Assembly (NCBI GenBank): GCA_013426805.1
Contig: JACDZG010000020.1
Location: forward strand, 1 to 64,000
DNA length: 64,000 bases
Reading direction: 5' to 3'
DNA from: Chromatiaceae bacterium
GTDB lineage: Bacteria > Pseudomonadota > Gammaproteobacteria > Chromatiales > Chromatiaceae
The notes under the pieces are model-generated. The model was not told where the DNA came from. It made no database searches and saw nothing but the letters and a program-made list of their open reading frames with translations. A program made the position numbers and the translations under genes. Shown piece after piece: positions 8,880-17,755 of the stretch (position 1 is the stretch's first letter; the number at the start of each line of letters is the position of its first letter).

Positions 8880-11051
8880 TCAGAATGGTAAGGTGGGACT
8901 CCCCAATCGGACCACAGAAGCCGGGTGTTTTCCATTGATTTGTAGCCGCTGACCCTTATCCTCGACACGTACGGTATCAAATTTCTCATCTGGACCCACC
9001 GGCATGACGTTCGCCAAGACGACATCGTCGCTATCCACGAGCCGAATGACGCTACTGCCCCAAGGCCGGGCATTGCCGGAGTACCCAAACACCGCTACGT
9101 TTTTTGAACCACGGATGGTCAACACGCCGGCCTGACCGCCTTCGCTGCTCAGGGACTCTCCTTTAAGGTAAAAGATCGCCACGTTCCTGGCATCCGCGAT
9201 TTCAAATTGCGGCTCGGAAAGACCCCGCTCGATATTGACACCATACATCGCAAGCGGCTCCCGTGTGCCTTCAATGGCGAGGTGCCGGTATCCAGCCGCA
9301 CCGGTGTCCGGACTCAAGCGATTCCACTCCGCAGCAAGCCCGTACCAGCGCCCACCCCCCTGTCCGCGAATCGAGAAGGTCCCAACCGCATCAGTCCCGG
9401 TATGACCTCCAGTGCCGCGGCCTCGCACCTGACTGCGGCCGCCGATAACATCGCGAACGACTGAGTTGCGACCAGCACGCCACTCGAGCAGGGGCACCGC
9501 GGCCATGTTCTCCGGCCGCTCAATCATCAAAAATGATAAAGTCGTCGCGGCAGCCGCATCGTCTTCCGTCGTCAAAACCGGACTTCTCCCAACACCTTTC
9601 CAATGGGGACTGGCCCGAATGATGGAGAGGTGCTTTGCAACGCCCAGCAGATGATTGCTTGATCTGAGCTTCACCGTATCACTCACCAGGAAAGTACCCT
9701 TGGGGACCAAAACCTTGTGGTGTTTGCTGAGAGCCGTTCGGATTGCGTCGGTATCATCGACATCATCATCCGCATGTGCACCATAGTTCGTGATACTTAT
9801 CGCATCCGGATCATCAAACGAAGGGAACGGTCTACCCCACAGATGTCGTTCCAGCAGTTTATCCGACAATGGCGTAGTTGCCACCGACTCCAACTGAACA
9901 TGCTCGAATCCTGATTCGCGTATCTGGCCGCCGAAAATCGAGCGGCTGTCATCTCCGGTATAAGAATACTCGATGACTCTGGAAAGCGGTCCGTCGATCG
10001 TGATCGCTGACCTGCCGCGACTTTCCACTACGCTCCGGCTTCCGCTAACATATACGTCTTTGATATAAAGATTACGGCCTGCACGATTATCGATTGCTGA
10101 ACTCCCGCTGCCCCGGATGATACCGTCAACCAAGGTTAGTGCGCGGCTATGTGCCCGCCCTCCAGGTTGCAGCGCGACCACCGGTCCGGGCTTCGATTTC
10201 TCGATGACAAATCCTGCTATCGTCAGGTTTGACTGTCCTTTCCAAAAAATCGCTGCCACGTCCTGCTCGATCAGCATCAACCCCCCAAACACCGGATAGC
10301 GAGCTTGATGGTCCGCCCAAACACCGAATCGCCCTCTATTGATCGTTAGATCGTAGACTCCCCCGCCTTGACCCGGCGGATTGACAACACCAGCGTAGGC
10401 CCCCTCAGCCCAGATCGTGACGGACTCGAGCGTCGAGCCTTGCGATCCGGCATGCCTGATTCCAACCGCACCGCTGTTCCCTGGTCCTCTAAGATCAATA
10501 TCGATACCCTTAAATACTTGATTGAAAGAAATGTTTGGTTGCTCATCCCGCGGACTCGTGCTGCCGCGTTGGCGACCTTCGTCTTTCGCCTGAGACCATA
10601 TCCAGACCAACGGCTTTGGATTTCCAGGATCGTCAAAACCCTTAGATCCTTTCATCAACTTGAGTGTGGGCTTCTTTCCGGCCGACGCACCAATCAAAGC
10701 GTTTGCTGAGCGACGGTCCTGAGTCCAGCGATTCGCTGTATCGAATGCAACACGCTGCATGGCCATGAGCGTATCCGAGACTAGGTAGACCCCGCCGGGA
10801 AAGTAGGCAACCAATCGCTGATCGCGTGCATCGTCAATCGCCTTTTGTATCGCGGCAGTGTCATCAATCTCGTCGTCGGGTTTGGCACCGTAGCGCGTTA
10901 CGTCAGCCAGGCCCTTAGCCAATAATGAATCGCTCGCTGAGGCGGCGCTGCCGCCCGGCAGCACTTCAGCCATGGCGGCAGCGTTGCAAAACAGTAGACA
11001 AGCAACATCCAGAGCCAAAAAAAGCAGCCCGTAGAAATTTGAAAGCTTCAT
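8880..11051 (-). CDS. exported beta-helix protein with two pectate-lyase-3-type repeats
   Basis: A 723-residue protein with a signal peptide (about residues 1-29, ending NAAAMAE). Two starts of a Pectate_lyase_3 parallel beta-helix are visible. One is at about 48-90 (VTRYGAKPDDEIDDTAAI, then FPGGVYLVSDTL); the other is at about 417-460 (SITNYGAHADDDVDDTDAI, then VPKGTFLVSDTV). The repetition suggests two helices or one long helix interrupted mid-way. The family includes polysaccharide lyases, epimerases, GH55 enzymes and phage tailspikes; no catalytic residues can be assigned. It does not carry the four-Cys module. It probably acts on an extracellular polysaccharide. The neighbouring sulfotransferase and NHL gene lie on the same strand. 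Confidence 0.8.
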   Translation of the reverse strand: MKLSNFYGLLFLALDVACLLFCNAAAMAEVLPGGSAASASDSLLAKGLADVTRYGAKPDDEIDDTAAIQKAIDDARDQRLVAYFPGGVYLVSDTLMAMQRVAFDTANRWTQDRRSANALIGASAGKKPTLKLMKGSKGFDDPGNPKPLVWIWSQAKDEGRQRGSTSPRDEQPNISFNQVFKGIDIDLRGPGNSGAVGIRHAGSQGSTLESVTIWAEGAYAGVVNPPGQGGGVYDLTINRGRFGVWADHQARYPVFGGLMLIEQDVAAIFWKGQSNLTIAGFVIEKSKPGPVVALQPGGRAHSRALTLVDGIIRGSGSSAIDNRAGRNLYIKDVYVSGSRSVVESRGRSAITIDGPLSRVIEYSYTGDDSRSIFGGQIRESGFEHVQLESVATTPLSDKLLERHLWGRPFPSFDDPDAISITNYGAHADDDVDDTDAIRTALSKHHKVLVPKGTFLVSDTVKLRSSNHLLGVAKHLSIIRASPHWKGVGRSPVLTTEDDAAAATTLSFLMIERPENMAAVPLLEWRAGRNSVVRDVIGGRSQVRGRGTGGHTGTDAVGTFSIRGQGGGRWYGLAAEWNRLSPDTGAAGYRHLAIEGTREPLAMYGVNIERGLSEPQFEIADARNVAIFYLKGESLSSEGGQAGVLTIRGSKNVAVFGYSGNARPWGSSVIRLVDSDDVVLANVMPVGPDEKFDTVRVEDKGQRLQINGKHPASVVRLGSPTLPF

Positions 11052-11079
11052 CGTTAACCGCTCGGTCGCATGGATGAGG

Positions 11080-11436
11080 AGTCACACAGAGATCGGCAGC
11101 GCAAAAGATCGAAATATGGTCGCTGTTTGCACAGGATCCCGACCGGCGTCGCAACTCGGCCCCACCAGCACCGTGCGTCCCGCCGACAGGCTCGTACCGA
11201 AGCACTCATTCGCCGCCTCTCCGACGCTAAATTCGCAATAATCGATCCACCGACTATTCACGAGCATACTGTATTCGATCCGCCGATCGGAAGTTTGCAG
11301 ACCAATGCATCGCCGCTCTCCAGCAAGGCGGGCACCATGCTGGCGATGGCAGTTTGGGTGTTCGCCGCTCCGGCTTACGCCTTAACCGCAGCACCGATGT
11401 GCGCACGACGTAACGCCGGCTTGCTTTGCCGCAGGC
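11080..11436 (-). pseudogene. decayed second four-Cys module of the NHL gene
   Basis: Immediately after the stop codon of the NHL gene, the reverse strand still resembles a further copy of the four-Cys module, spread over more than one frame. Visible pieces are PWE-stop-ACGKAS, then PALLESGDAL, then RRIEYSMLVN and CFGTSLSAGRTVLVGP. They align in order with the intact module of the same protein (LFLWEENCGG, RLESNDLLE, RHIHYVMTVE, CFGTSLPTGTLVRVGP). The TAA at the upstream gene's end and later frameshifts have destroyed it. It fills the gap between the beta-helix and NHL genes. Confidence 0.7.
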
Positions 11437-13713
11437 TTATTCCCATGGAAACAACTCCTCTTCTATCAGAGGACTATGGATCCGCGCACCAGAGAGACTC
11501 ACCGGATACGGAGGCGTCGAACAGGGCTCACGAGTGTCCGGATTAAAGGGCGTGGCGACCGGCGTCTTGCCGGGTCCGACACGAACTAAGGTACCAGTCG
11601 GCAAACTGGTTCCGAAACATATCCTTGCGCTGTTTGAAATGTTGAAACCAAAGCCGTCCACTCCCTGATTTTCAACTGTCATCACATAGTGAATGTGTCG
11701 GTCCTGATGAAGTGTCTCCAGCAGGTCATTAGACTCCAGCCGGATTGGTGACACCTGAGTGAACGTCTGGCTGGTGTCCAGGCGTCCCTCGTAACGCTTC
11801 CTAGTCGGCTGCCCGCCCGGCAAGGCACGTACGCTGAAGCTCCGCAGCGCTCCACCACAGTTTTCCTCCCACAGGAAGAGTCCCGCCTCGGTCGCCGGGT
11901 TTAGCTTTGGAGCATCGCAGGTCGCCCTCTTCGCGTAGACCCGAATCAGATCATTATAAGTATCGGAGAGGAACACCTCGTCATCGCTGTTGACCGCCAC
12001 CGCCATCGGGGTATTGAGATTGTCGATGGTCTGCACTGTTGTTCCAATCGTATCCAACACGACAAGCCGTTGATTATTAGTGTCGGCAACGTAGATATGT
12101 CCTGCCGTATCGGCAGCAACCCCACTAGGAAGGTTAAAGCCACCGGAGATCGATCGTAGCCACGAAAAAGCCCCATCCCTATAAGACAACTCGACGATCC
12201 TGTTGTTTTTCGAGTCTGCGACCAGCACGTTGCCATTCGCCGGATTAGTGGCAATCCCACGGGGGCTTAAGAAATGACCCTCCGAATTCCCCGAACGACC
12301 GTAGGTCGTCAACAACCGGCGAGTCGCCACGTCGAACACGACAATGCGATGGTTGAATGTGTCTGCGACGAAAAGGAGTCGATCGGACTGCCGTAGGGTT
12401 ATCGCTTTGGGGTCAGCGAATCCGGCAATCCCAAAATCCTGCGCACTGATCGTGGCGACCCTTGAGCAATCCGGGCGCAGCACTACCAGTTGATTAGACA
12501 CGCCGGCGGAGTACCAGATCTGATCAGTTATCGCATCGACCGCCACCGCCGATGGCCACCCCATGGATGAGCGGTTACCGCACGCCCCGAGCACTTTCCC
12601 GAACGCATCGAAGCGCACAAGGCGATTATTGTAGTAATCCACCGCGTGGATCGAACCATCGGCACCAAACGCAACGTTGCGAACTTTGTTGAAAGCGGCG
12701 CTATCTGCCAGGACCGGCGGCATGATCGGGTCAGGAATCGCCTGTACGAACGGCCAACCGGATGACGTTCGCGCAAAGTGCTCCACCTGATAGCCGTGCA
12801 GATCACCCGCCCACACATCGCCGGAGGCGTCGACCGTGAAGAACCGCAGCCCCTGAAAAGTACCGGGCTCCATGTCTCCCGCGGGATCTGTCCAATCAGT
12901 TACCTCATTGCCGGCGGACCCGACGATACCGCGCAGCAGGCCGCCTTTTTCATGCACCCGAATGCCGCTGGTGTGTCCGCCATAAATAAGTTCACGGCCA
13001 AGCACCGGATCAAAGCCGACGCGCACGCTGTACCGCCCGAGCGTTGTCCACTTGTTAATACAATGCCCATCCGGATTCAGCACGAGAATCTCGTTTCTCG
13101 GGTAGTTTCCGATATAGACATTACCGTCCGCATCCGCATCGACATCGCGCACGTCACCAAATATACAGACGCCATTGCTAGCGAAACTTGCGATTTGTGT
13201 ATCAAGTTCCGTGTTCCACACCCGCACCCGCTGCCGATCGGATTCCGCGATATAGACCCTGTTGCCCCTGACCGCGATTCCCATGGGTGTTGCGACCAGC
13301 CGATCCGAATCCGGACCTTTCCAGGACTTGATCCATTGACCGTCCGCGGTCAGCTTCACCATCCGCCGGTTGCCGTTATCACTGATATAGATGTTGCCCG
13401 TGGCGTCGATATCTGCATCGCGCGGCTCGTTGAACTGCCCCGCCCCGTTGCCGAACTCGCCGACCGTCCAGACCAGGGTCCCATCACGTCGGTAGAGCCG
13501 GACCCGATCATTTCCCGTGTCGGGAACGACGACGTCGCCGTCCAAGTTGACCCCGACACCCGACGGATAGATTCCAGCACGGCCTGGGCCGCCAACTGTC
13601 CGTTGCTCCACGAGGAGTTCACTTGCCTGTAGCATCGTCGCAAGAAGCATTGGAGTGAAACCGACAATCCCACCTGCTGACGTCAGGCGGCGATGACTCA
13701 TTGCTAATGACAT
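11437..13713 (-). CDS. exported NHL-repeat beta-propeller protein with C-terminal four-Cys module
   Basis: A 758-residue protein with an N-terminal signal or membrane segment (about 10-30) and then many NHL repeats (for example VVVPDTGNDRVRLYRRDG, IYISDNGNRRMVKL, IYVADTNNQRLVVLD). These make one or two beta-propellers to about residue 590. A complete four-Cys module spans about 600-731 (CDAPKLN to REPC). The last ~27 residues (to EEELFPWE) are the beginning of another module, cut by a TAA; the protein is therefore probably shorter than its ancestor. NHL propellers bind proteins or glycans and have no fixed enzymatic role. The start is supported by GAGGAG about eight bases before the ATG at 13713. 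Confidence 0.85.
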   Translation of the reverse strand: MSLAMSHRRLTSAGGIVGFTPMLLATMLQASELLVEQRTVGGPGRAGIYPSGVGVNLDGDVVVPDTGNDRVRLYRRDGTLVWTVGEFGNGAGQFNEPRDADIDATGNIYISDNGNRRMVKLTADGQWIKSWKGPDSDRLVATPMGIAVRGNRVYIAESDRQRVRVWNTELDTQIASFASNGVCIFGDVRDVDADADGNVYIGNYPRNEILVLNPDGHCINKWTTLGRYSVRVGFDPVLGRELIYGGHTSGIRVHEKGGLLRGIVGSAGNEVTDWTDPAGDMEPGTFQGLRFFTVDASGDVWAGDLHGYQVEHFARTSSGWPFVQAIPDPIMPPVLADSAAFNKVRNVAFGADGSIHAVDYYNNRLVRFDAFGKVLGACGNRSSMGWPSAVAVDAITDQIWYSAGVSNQLVVLRPDCSRVATISAQDFGIAGFADPKAITLRQSDRLLFVADTFNHRIVVFDVATRRLLTTYGRSGNSEGHFLSPRGIATNPANGNVLVADSKNNRIVELSYRDGAFSWLRSISGGFNLPSGVAADTAGHIYVADTNNQRLVVLDTIGTTVQTIDNLNTPMAVAVNSDDEVFLSDTYNDLIRVYAKRATCDAPKLNPATEAGLFLWEENCGGALRSFSVRALPGGQPTRKRYEGRLDTSQTFTQVSPIRLESNDLLETLHQDRHIHYVMTVENQGVDGFGFNISNSARICFGTSLPTGTLVRVGPGKTPVATPFNPDTREPCSTPPYPVSLSGARIHSPLIEEELFPWE

Positions 13714-13849
13714 GCACTTGCACTCCTCTGTTTCATCTGGATCTCATGGAAGCCGTCACCGTCCTCGTTACGGGCATGGGCTCCGCGGCGGTGGCAGACG
13801 GTTTCGTGTTCATAACCCTACTCTGTCAGCCGACGGTAACTAGCGTACT

Positions 13850-14540
13850 CATCTGTGCACACGGGTTCCAGGGCGATATGAGGTCTCGGTCAGTGGCCGG
13901 ATCGTTTTCTGCCGGGCATGCTCCAGGATGTGCATGGCCACCGCTCCACCGCGTTGAATTGTGCCGAGAATCGGCGGCTTTGTCCTTCGCGAACGTCCCC
14001 GTCCGCGCGCCCCCATGAGCCGCCGCCGACCCCGCCGTCCTATTTTTGGCCGCGCCCGGATGTGCTTTGTGACCCGCGAGGACGTAGACCGCGCTGCACT
14101 CCACCTCCCCGGGCAGCGTGGGTTCGGGCTGACGCTCAACGATCCCCATGCGCAGTTGCTCGGTCACGCTCTGAACAGCGTGCGGATGCTAGCCGAGTGC
14201 CTCGGCGATCTGTGCGTTGGATAGATTCAAGCCCATGAAATACAAACACAGAACCCATACATTCAACGGCTGGTGATAGCCGCCTAAAAGGGTTCCGGTC
14301 AGCTCGTCAAAATAGCGCAGGCAAATCCCGCAGCGGTATTTTTGCCGCGCCGGCTGCTTTGAATCATGTCCCTTTCGTGATCAGCGACGCCGCGCAGTGG
14401 GGGTAAATAACACCCTCCTGCCAACGCAACTGACGGAGTTCGTCGCCCAGCAGGTCTTGAAGGTTGATCATCAGCGGGAAACGGTCGGGCCGCTTCGGCT
14501 GGATACGCCGTACAGTGTACGCCTGGACAACGTCGAATCC
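13850..14540 (-). pseudogene. IS1595-family transposase, broken
   Basis: On the reverse strand the pieces of an IS1595-type transposase follow in order over two frames. They are a damaged zinc-ribbon part (LRWQEGVIYPHC near 14400), YHQPLNVWVLCLYFMGLNL near 14250, an in-frame TAG, TEQLRMGIVERQPEPTLPG, VYVLAGHK, then after a frameshift RGRSRRTKPPILGTIQRGG. The usual catalytic Asp-Glu before VYV is replaced by Ser-Ala (VECSAVYV). It cannot be active. The flanks 13714-13849 and 14541-14844 show nothing I can assign. Confidence 0.75.
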
Positions 14541-14844
14541 AAATTAAACTCACGAGATTGGAAAGAATATTGAGCCAATTAGTTACCTCATGTCAAGAAA
14601 TTCCAGAACTGGTCAGGGTCGCCGCCGCGACCATGACCAAGGCCCGCACTCGACATGATCACAGCAGATCCGGCTAGCGGTGGCGAATTTGACTGGACTG
14701 GCGGAGAGGGCTGTTGCGGACATCGACAAAAACCAAATCAAGCCGTTGCAAATAAAAGCCTGACGTTCTTCTGCGATGAGTATTAGCGACTGCGAGATCA
14801 CAGTGTTGTTGATGCGCCTGGTCCGCGTCAGAGAGTCAATGCGT

Positions 14845-15544
14845 CAGATATACTCCGCTTTTTTCAGCAGCGTCTCTTTATTATCGCCTGCACCCGCTCC
14901 TGCTGCTCGTCAGTCCACGCCGACTTCCATGCGGCTAGATCAAATGCGTTATGACCTGCTGCGACCATTTGCGCGGGACTCATACCAGACCAGAAAAGCG
15001 TGTGGTCGGACCACCATCTGACGCGCAGCAACGAATAGGCCACTGCGCGTCCATCGCGAATTAGATGAACGAACTTTGCCTCAGGGAAAATCGACCGCAA
15101 ATACTCGATGCGCCGATTGTTTGCCGTACGTTTCGACAGCAAGACTTTACCGCCAGCAAAACGCAGAATACCCTTGAAGGTCCAACGCAGGCAATTTTTC
15201 GACTGCCCGCTCGCAACCTGACTGTCGGTCAGCGTGAAGGGCGCACCGCAACGACTGTAGACCGCTTCGCTCTCCGCGGGCTGAGGGACCGATGTAATGT
15301 AGAGCTCCCTCGCCCTATTGAAATTGGCACTCCCGTTATCCTTGAACCAGCATTTCAACTTGAGGCCGGGGAAACCGTTGACCATTCTTTCAATACTTGA
15401 TGCAAGAATGGTCGACGCATATCGGTTGTGATGATTGCTTAAATAGGCGACATCTTTGTGCAGTGAAATCGTCTTGTACAACAAGGTCGTACCGGAACGA
15501 CCAGCACCAATCAAGAAAACGACGGGTATTTCACTGGAAGACAT
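14845..15544 (-). pseudogene. sulfotransferase copy with internal deletion and frameshift
   Basis: The first ~200 residues are a close paralogue of the intact sulfotransferase at 23636-24547: GAGRSGTTLLYK loop, LSNHHNRYAS, LIRDGRAVAYSLLRVRWW. After FDLAA the sequence jumps to WKSAWTDEQQERVQAI. About 80 residues are missing, including the counterpart of LRYEDFLSQP. A frameshift then hides the original ending: ETLLKKAEYI and its stop at 14845-14847 are still readable in another frame. An open frame of 226 residues remains (14864-15544), but a working enzyme is unlikely. Confidence 0.75.
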
Positions 15545-15774
15545 TCAAGTTCCCCAAGCAAACGGCGAACACCATATCAGGCATCCCTGATCGGATCGAT
15601 AGCGGTATCGTACCTCAGCAATCGCCGATAACGCCAGCCCCGACGCGCGGACGCTCCAGCCGGAGCCGCCGAGATCGACCCATCCCTACAGCGATTGATC
15701 GCCAGGGCGCGGCCCGCTTCATCCCGATCAGGCGGTGAAGATGCCAACTACTTAACGTCTCGATAACTCATGGC

Positions 15775-16330
15775 TTGGCACCATCCGCCAGTGCACGTTC
15801 ACCGACGATATCGGCCAGAGGCGGGATAGCCCCGTGCCGCTCGACCCGGTCGACGAGATACTCCCAGAACGAGATGCCCAGTCCTGTGGCAGGTCTCTTC
15901 TTCAAAACTGGCGAATGCGTCGCGACAGTGTGTGTTGAGGTCGCTGTGGGTCCCACCCCTGACCTCGGGCCATGTGACGTAACACCGGCTGGCGTTTTCG
16001 CTGCCGCTGGTGTGCAGCGGGATGTCGGGCCGCTGGCACTCCAGCAACCGCTTCTGCCGGTAGGCATGCAGCACTTGAGGGTCCTATTCAGGGTCTCAAA
16101 GGCGGTGCGCCGGGTGAAGATGGCCCCCAAGGTCGGCGCCTGTGTCGACCCGGAGTTACGCTGACGCGGCCTGGAGACGGCGTACAGCACCCGGAGCTCC
16201 GCGTGGACGCGATGCTGGTCCTCGCCCTGGTGCTTCGTTGAGCGGGATCGGTTGACGAACTAGCCGCTCGATATGCAGCAACGGTTGTTTGAAGCGGTCT
16301 CGGGTCTCGACATCACTGTCCCGAGCAGGA
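15775..16330 (-). pseudogene. IS66-like transposase C-terminal remnant
   Basis: Reverse-strand fragments match the end of IS66-type transposases in order: FETLNRTLK, LHAYRQKRLLECQRPDIPLH, TSGSEN (the usual TNGSEN), GGTHSDLNTHCRDAF. A frame change follows, then GLGISFWEYLVDRVE and IPPLADIV. The HIERLV stretch near 16280 probably also belongs. Several frameshifts and loss of the catalytic core make it a relic. The strip 15545-15774 holds nothing recognisable. Confidence 0.65.
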
Positions 16331-16389
16331 CTCAGGCGTGCGTCCCGTGGCCGTTACGGTCCGAATAGTGTGATATTTTCCGCGGGTCT

Positions 16390-16440
16390 TGCCAACTCTT
16401 GCTAACGCGGTCGACTTCCCCAACTTCGCAATTCGGCCTA
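16390..16440 (+). pseudogene. 3'-end relic of a four-Cys-module gene
   Basis: The translation LANAVDFPNFA resembles the last residues of the modules at 17562 (VGNALSFPNFGS) and 41446 (VGNAVSLPNFGSC), and the DNA match is high over about 25 bases. It lies beside the IS66-like remnant, as expected if transposition removed the rest of the gene. The match is short. Confidence 0.4.
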
Positions 16441-16684
16441 AATTTAACGCATCACGCGGGTGGAAACCAGACAGCAATTACGCGGTCCGGCGGACATTCG
16501 ATGGGTTTGCTGCAGTACTGACTGATGCTGTAATCGCGAGAAAGGCAACGGCTCGGACGGTGCTGGGCAGTCAATTCCTCGGCAGTTCTCTTCGATCATC
16601 ATAATTACACCCGTCGTTAACATAACCAGCCGGAACAGGGTTGATCATGGTCCCAGTCAGCTTTGATCGTCAGACCGGGCATCT

Positions 16685-16701
16685 CTGGCACGCTATTTGC
16701 T
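16685..16701 (+). promoter_or_regulatory. sigma-54 (-24/-12) promoter, full consensus match
   Basis: CTGGCACG (16685-16692), four spacer bases, then TTGCT (16697-16701) match the RpoN consensus YTGGCACG-N4-TTGCW at every defined position, with the GG and GC dinucleotides correctly ten bases apart. It is about 110 bases before the ATG at 16813 of a propeller/module gene. An activator binding site upstream is not identified. Confidence 0.7.
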
Positions 16702-16812
16702 TATTTCTGTGATGACTGTTGGTCACTCGAATTGCGAGTCCGTCGAGTCCCCCACCCTGACTCGGGCGAACAGCGCTTGACCGCTAAATTTTTCGCAACC
16801 AGGACTCGACTG

Positions 16813-17562
16813 ATGGGTTTTTCGACAACATCACAGACAACGAGTAGAGCCAAGACCGCCACGGACGGAGCGACCGATAAGGACTTCATCCGACACACGA
16901 TACTCGCCGCGGGTTGTCTCGTGTTTTTTTGGCCGCCGGTCGTGACGGTCGCTGCGATCGACGCCAATGAAATCCAGGAGGCCAAAAATGCCGCCGGTGC
17001 TCCGCGGATCGATAGTCCGGGCGAGACCTGGGGCGATCTCAACAACGACCGCTGCCCGGATTTCCGGCTGGGCATGCGCACTGATCTCGACCGCGATGGC
17101 GCTCTGGAGGTCGTCATCGGTGCCCTGCAGACGGCACCCAATGAATATTCGTCTACTGTGTTCCGCCAGATCGGCGGCGGGTTTGCCTACGCCGGCCTGG
17201 AGCACGGATTCGATGACTCCAGTTGCCATTCCGTGATATGGAATGATTGCGATACGAACCGTTGGCATATGCCGGTGAGCGGCGGCGGCAGTGTCACCAG
17301 AACGACGTATGAGGGTAGCCTCACCGGCAGCCAACCTATCACGAACCTGACCGGGTTCTCCATTGATGCATACGACGTCCCATCGCTTCCAAATGTTGCC
17401 CTGACTGTTAACGGGAATGCTCAAGACGGGATAAACTGCAATATTCCGACAGGGACCAAGGGCTGCCTGAACCTGACCGCTCCCGTTGGTACGAGGGTGC
17501 CGGCGGGACGCAATCGGGTATCGGTCGGTAACGCGCTGAGCTTCCCAAACTTCGGATCTTGA
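16813..17562 (+). pseudogene. FG-GAP/four-Cys-module gene reduced by two in-frame deletions
   Basis: The 249-residue frame aligns end to end with the 822-residue protein at 38978-41446 but lacks two large internal blocks. The first gap falls after DFRLGM, resuming at DLDRDG. The second falls after SSCHSV, resuming at WNDCDTNRW inside the module. Most of the propeller, all of the ASPIC/UnbV domain and the first cysteine of the module are gone. A TGT-to-TGA change also removes the last cysteine (ends PNFGS). The signal sequence is retained (LVFFWPPVVTVAA). The start at 16813 is chosen from alignment with the MSVSTT start of the paralogue. It may still be expressed as a small exported protein, but it is probably a decaying copy. 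Confidence 0.7.
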
Positions 17563-17582
17563 ACGCAACTTTAGCCCACACC

Positions 17583-17598
17583 GGGCCGACATCGGCCC
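17583..17598 (+). terminator. short hairpin after the deleted copy
   Basis: GGGCCG / CGGCCC with a four-base loop, twenty bases after the stop codon. Stem only six bases and no T-run, so weak. Confidence 0.3.
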
Positions 17599-17755
17599 AT
17601 CGTCGAAAAGCGGCTCTGGTCGCTGGCCCGCATCAGCGAACCGACGTCCAGTCAGCGGCACCGACATCCCCGCTGCCGCATGGAGCTCCAATAGCGGCCT
17701 AAGCACTCGCACCACAGGTACTGACTCGTGGTTTTTTACTTACTGGGGTGATGCC

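Noticed and set aside
12778-13632. 284-codon + strand frame opposite the NHL gene
   Set aside because: It shadows the NHL repeats, and its own apparent repeats only reflect those.
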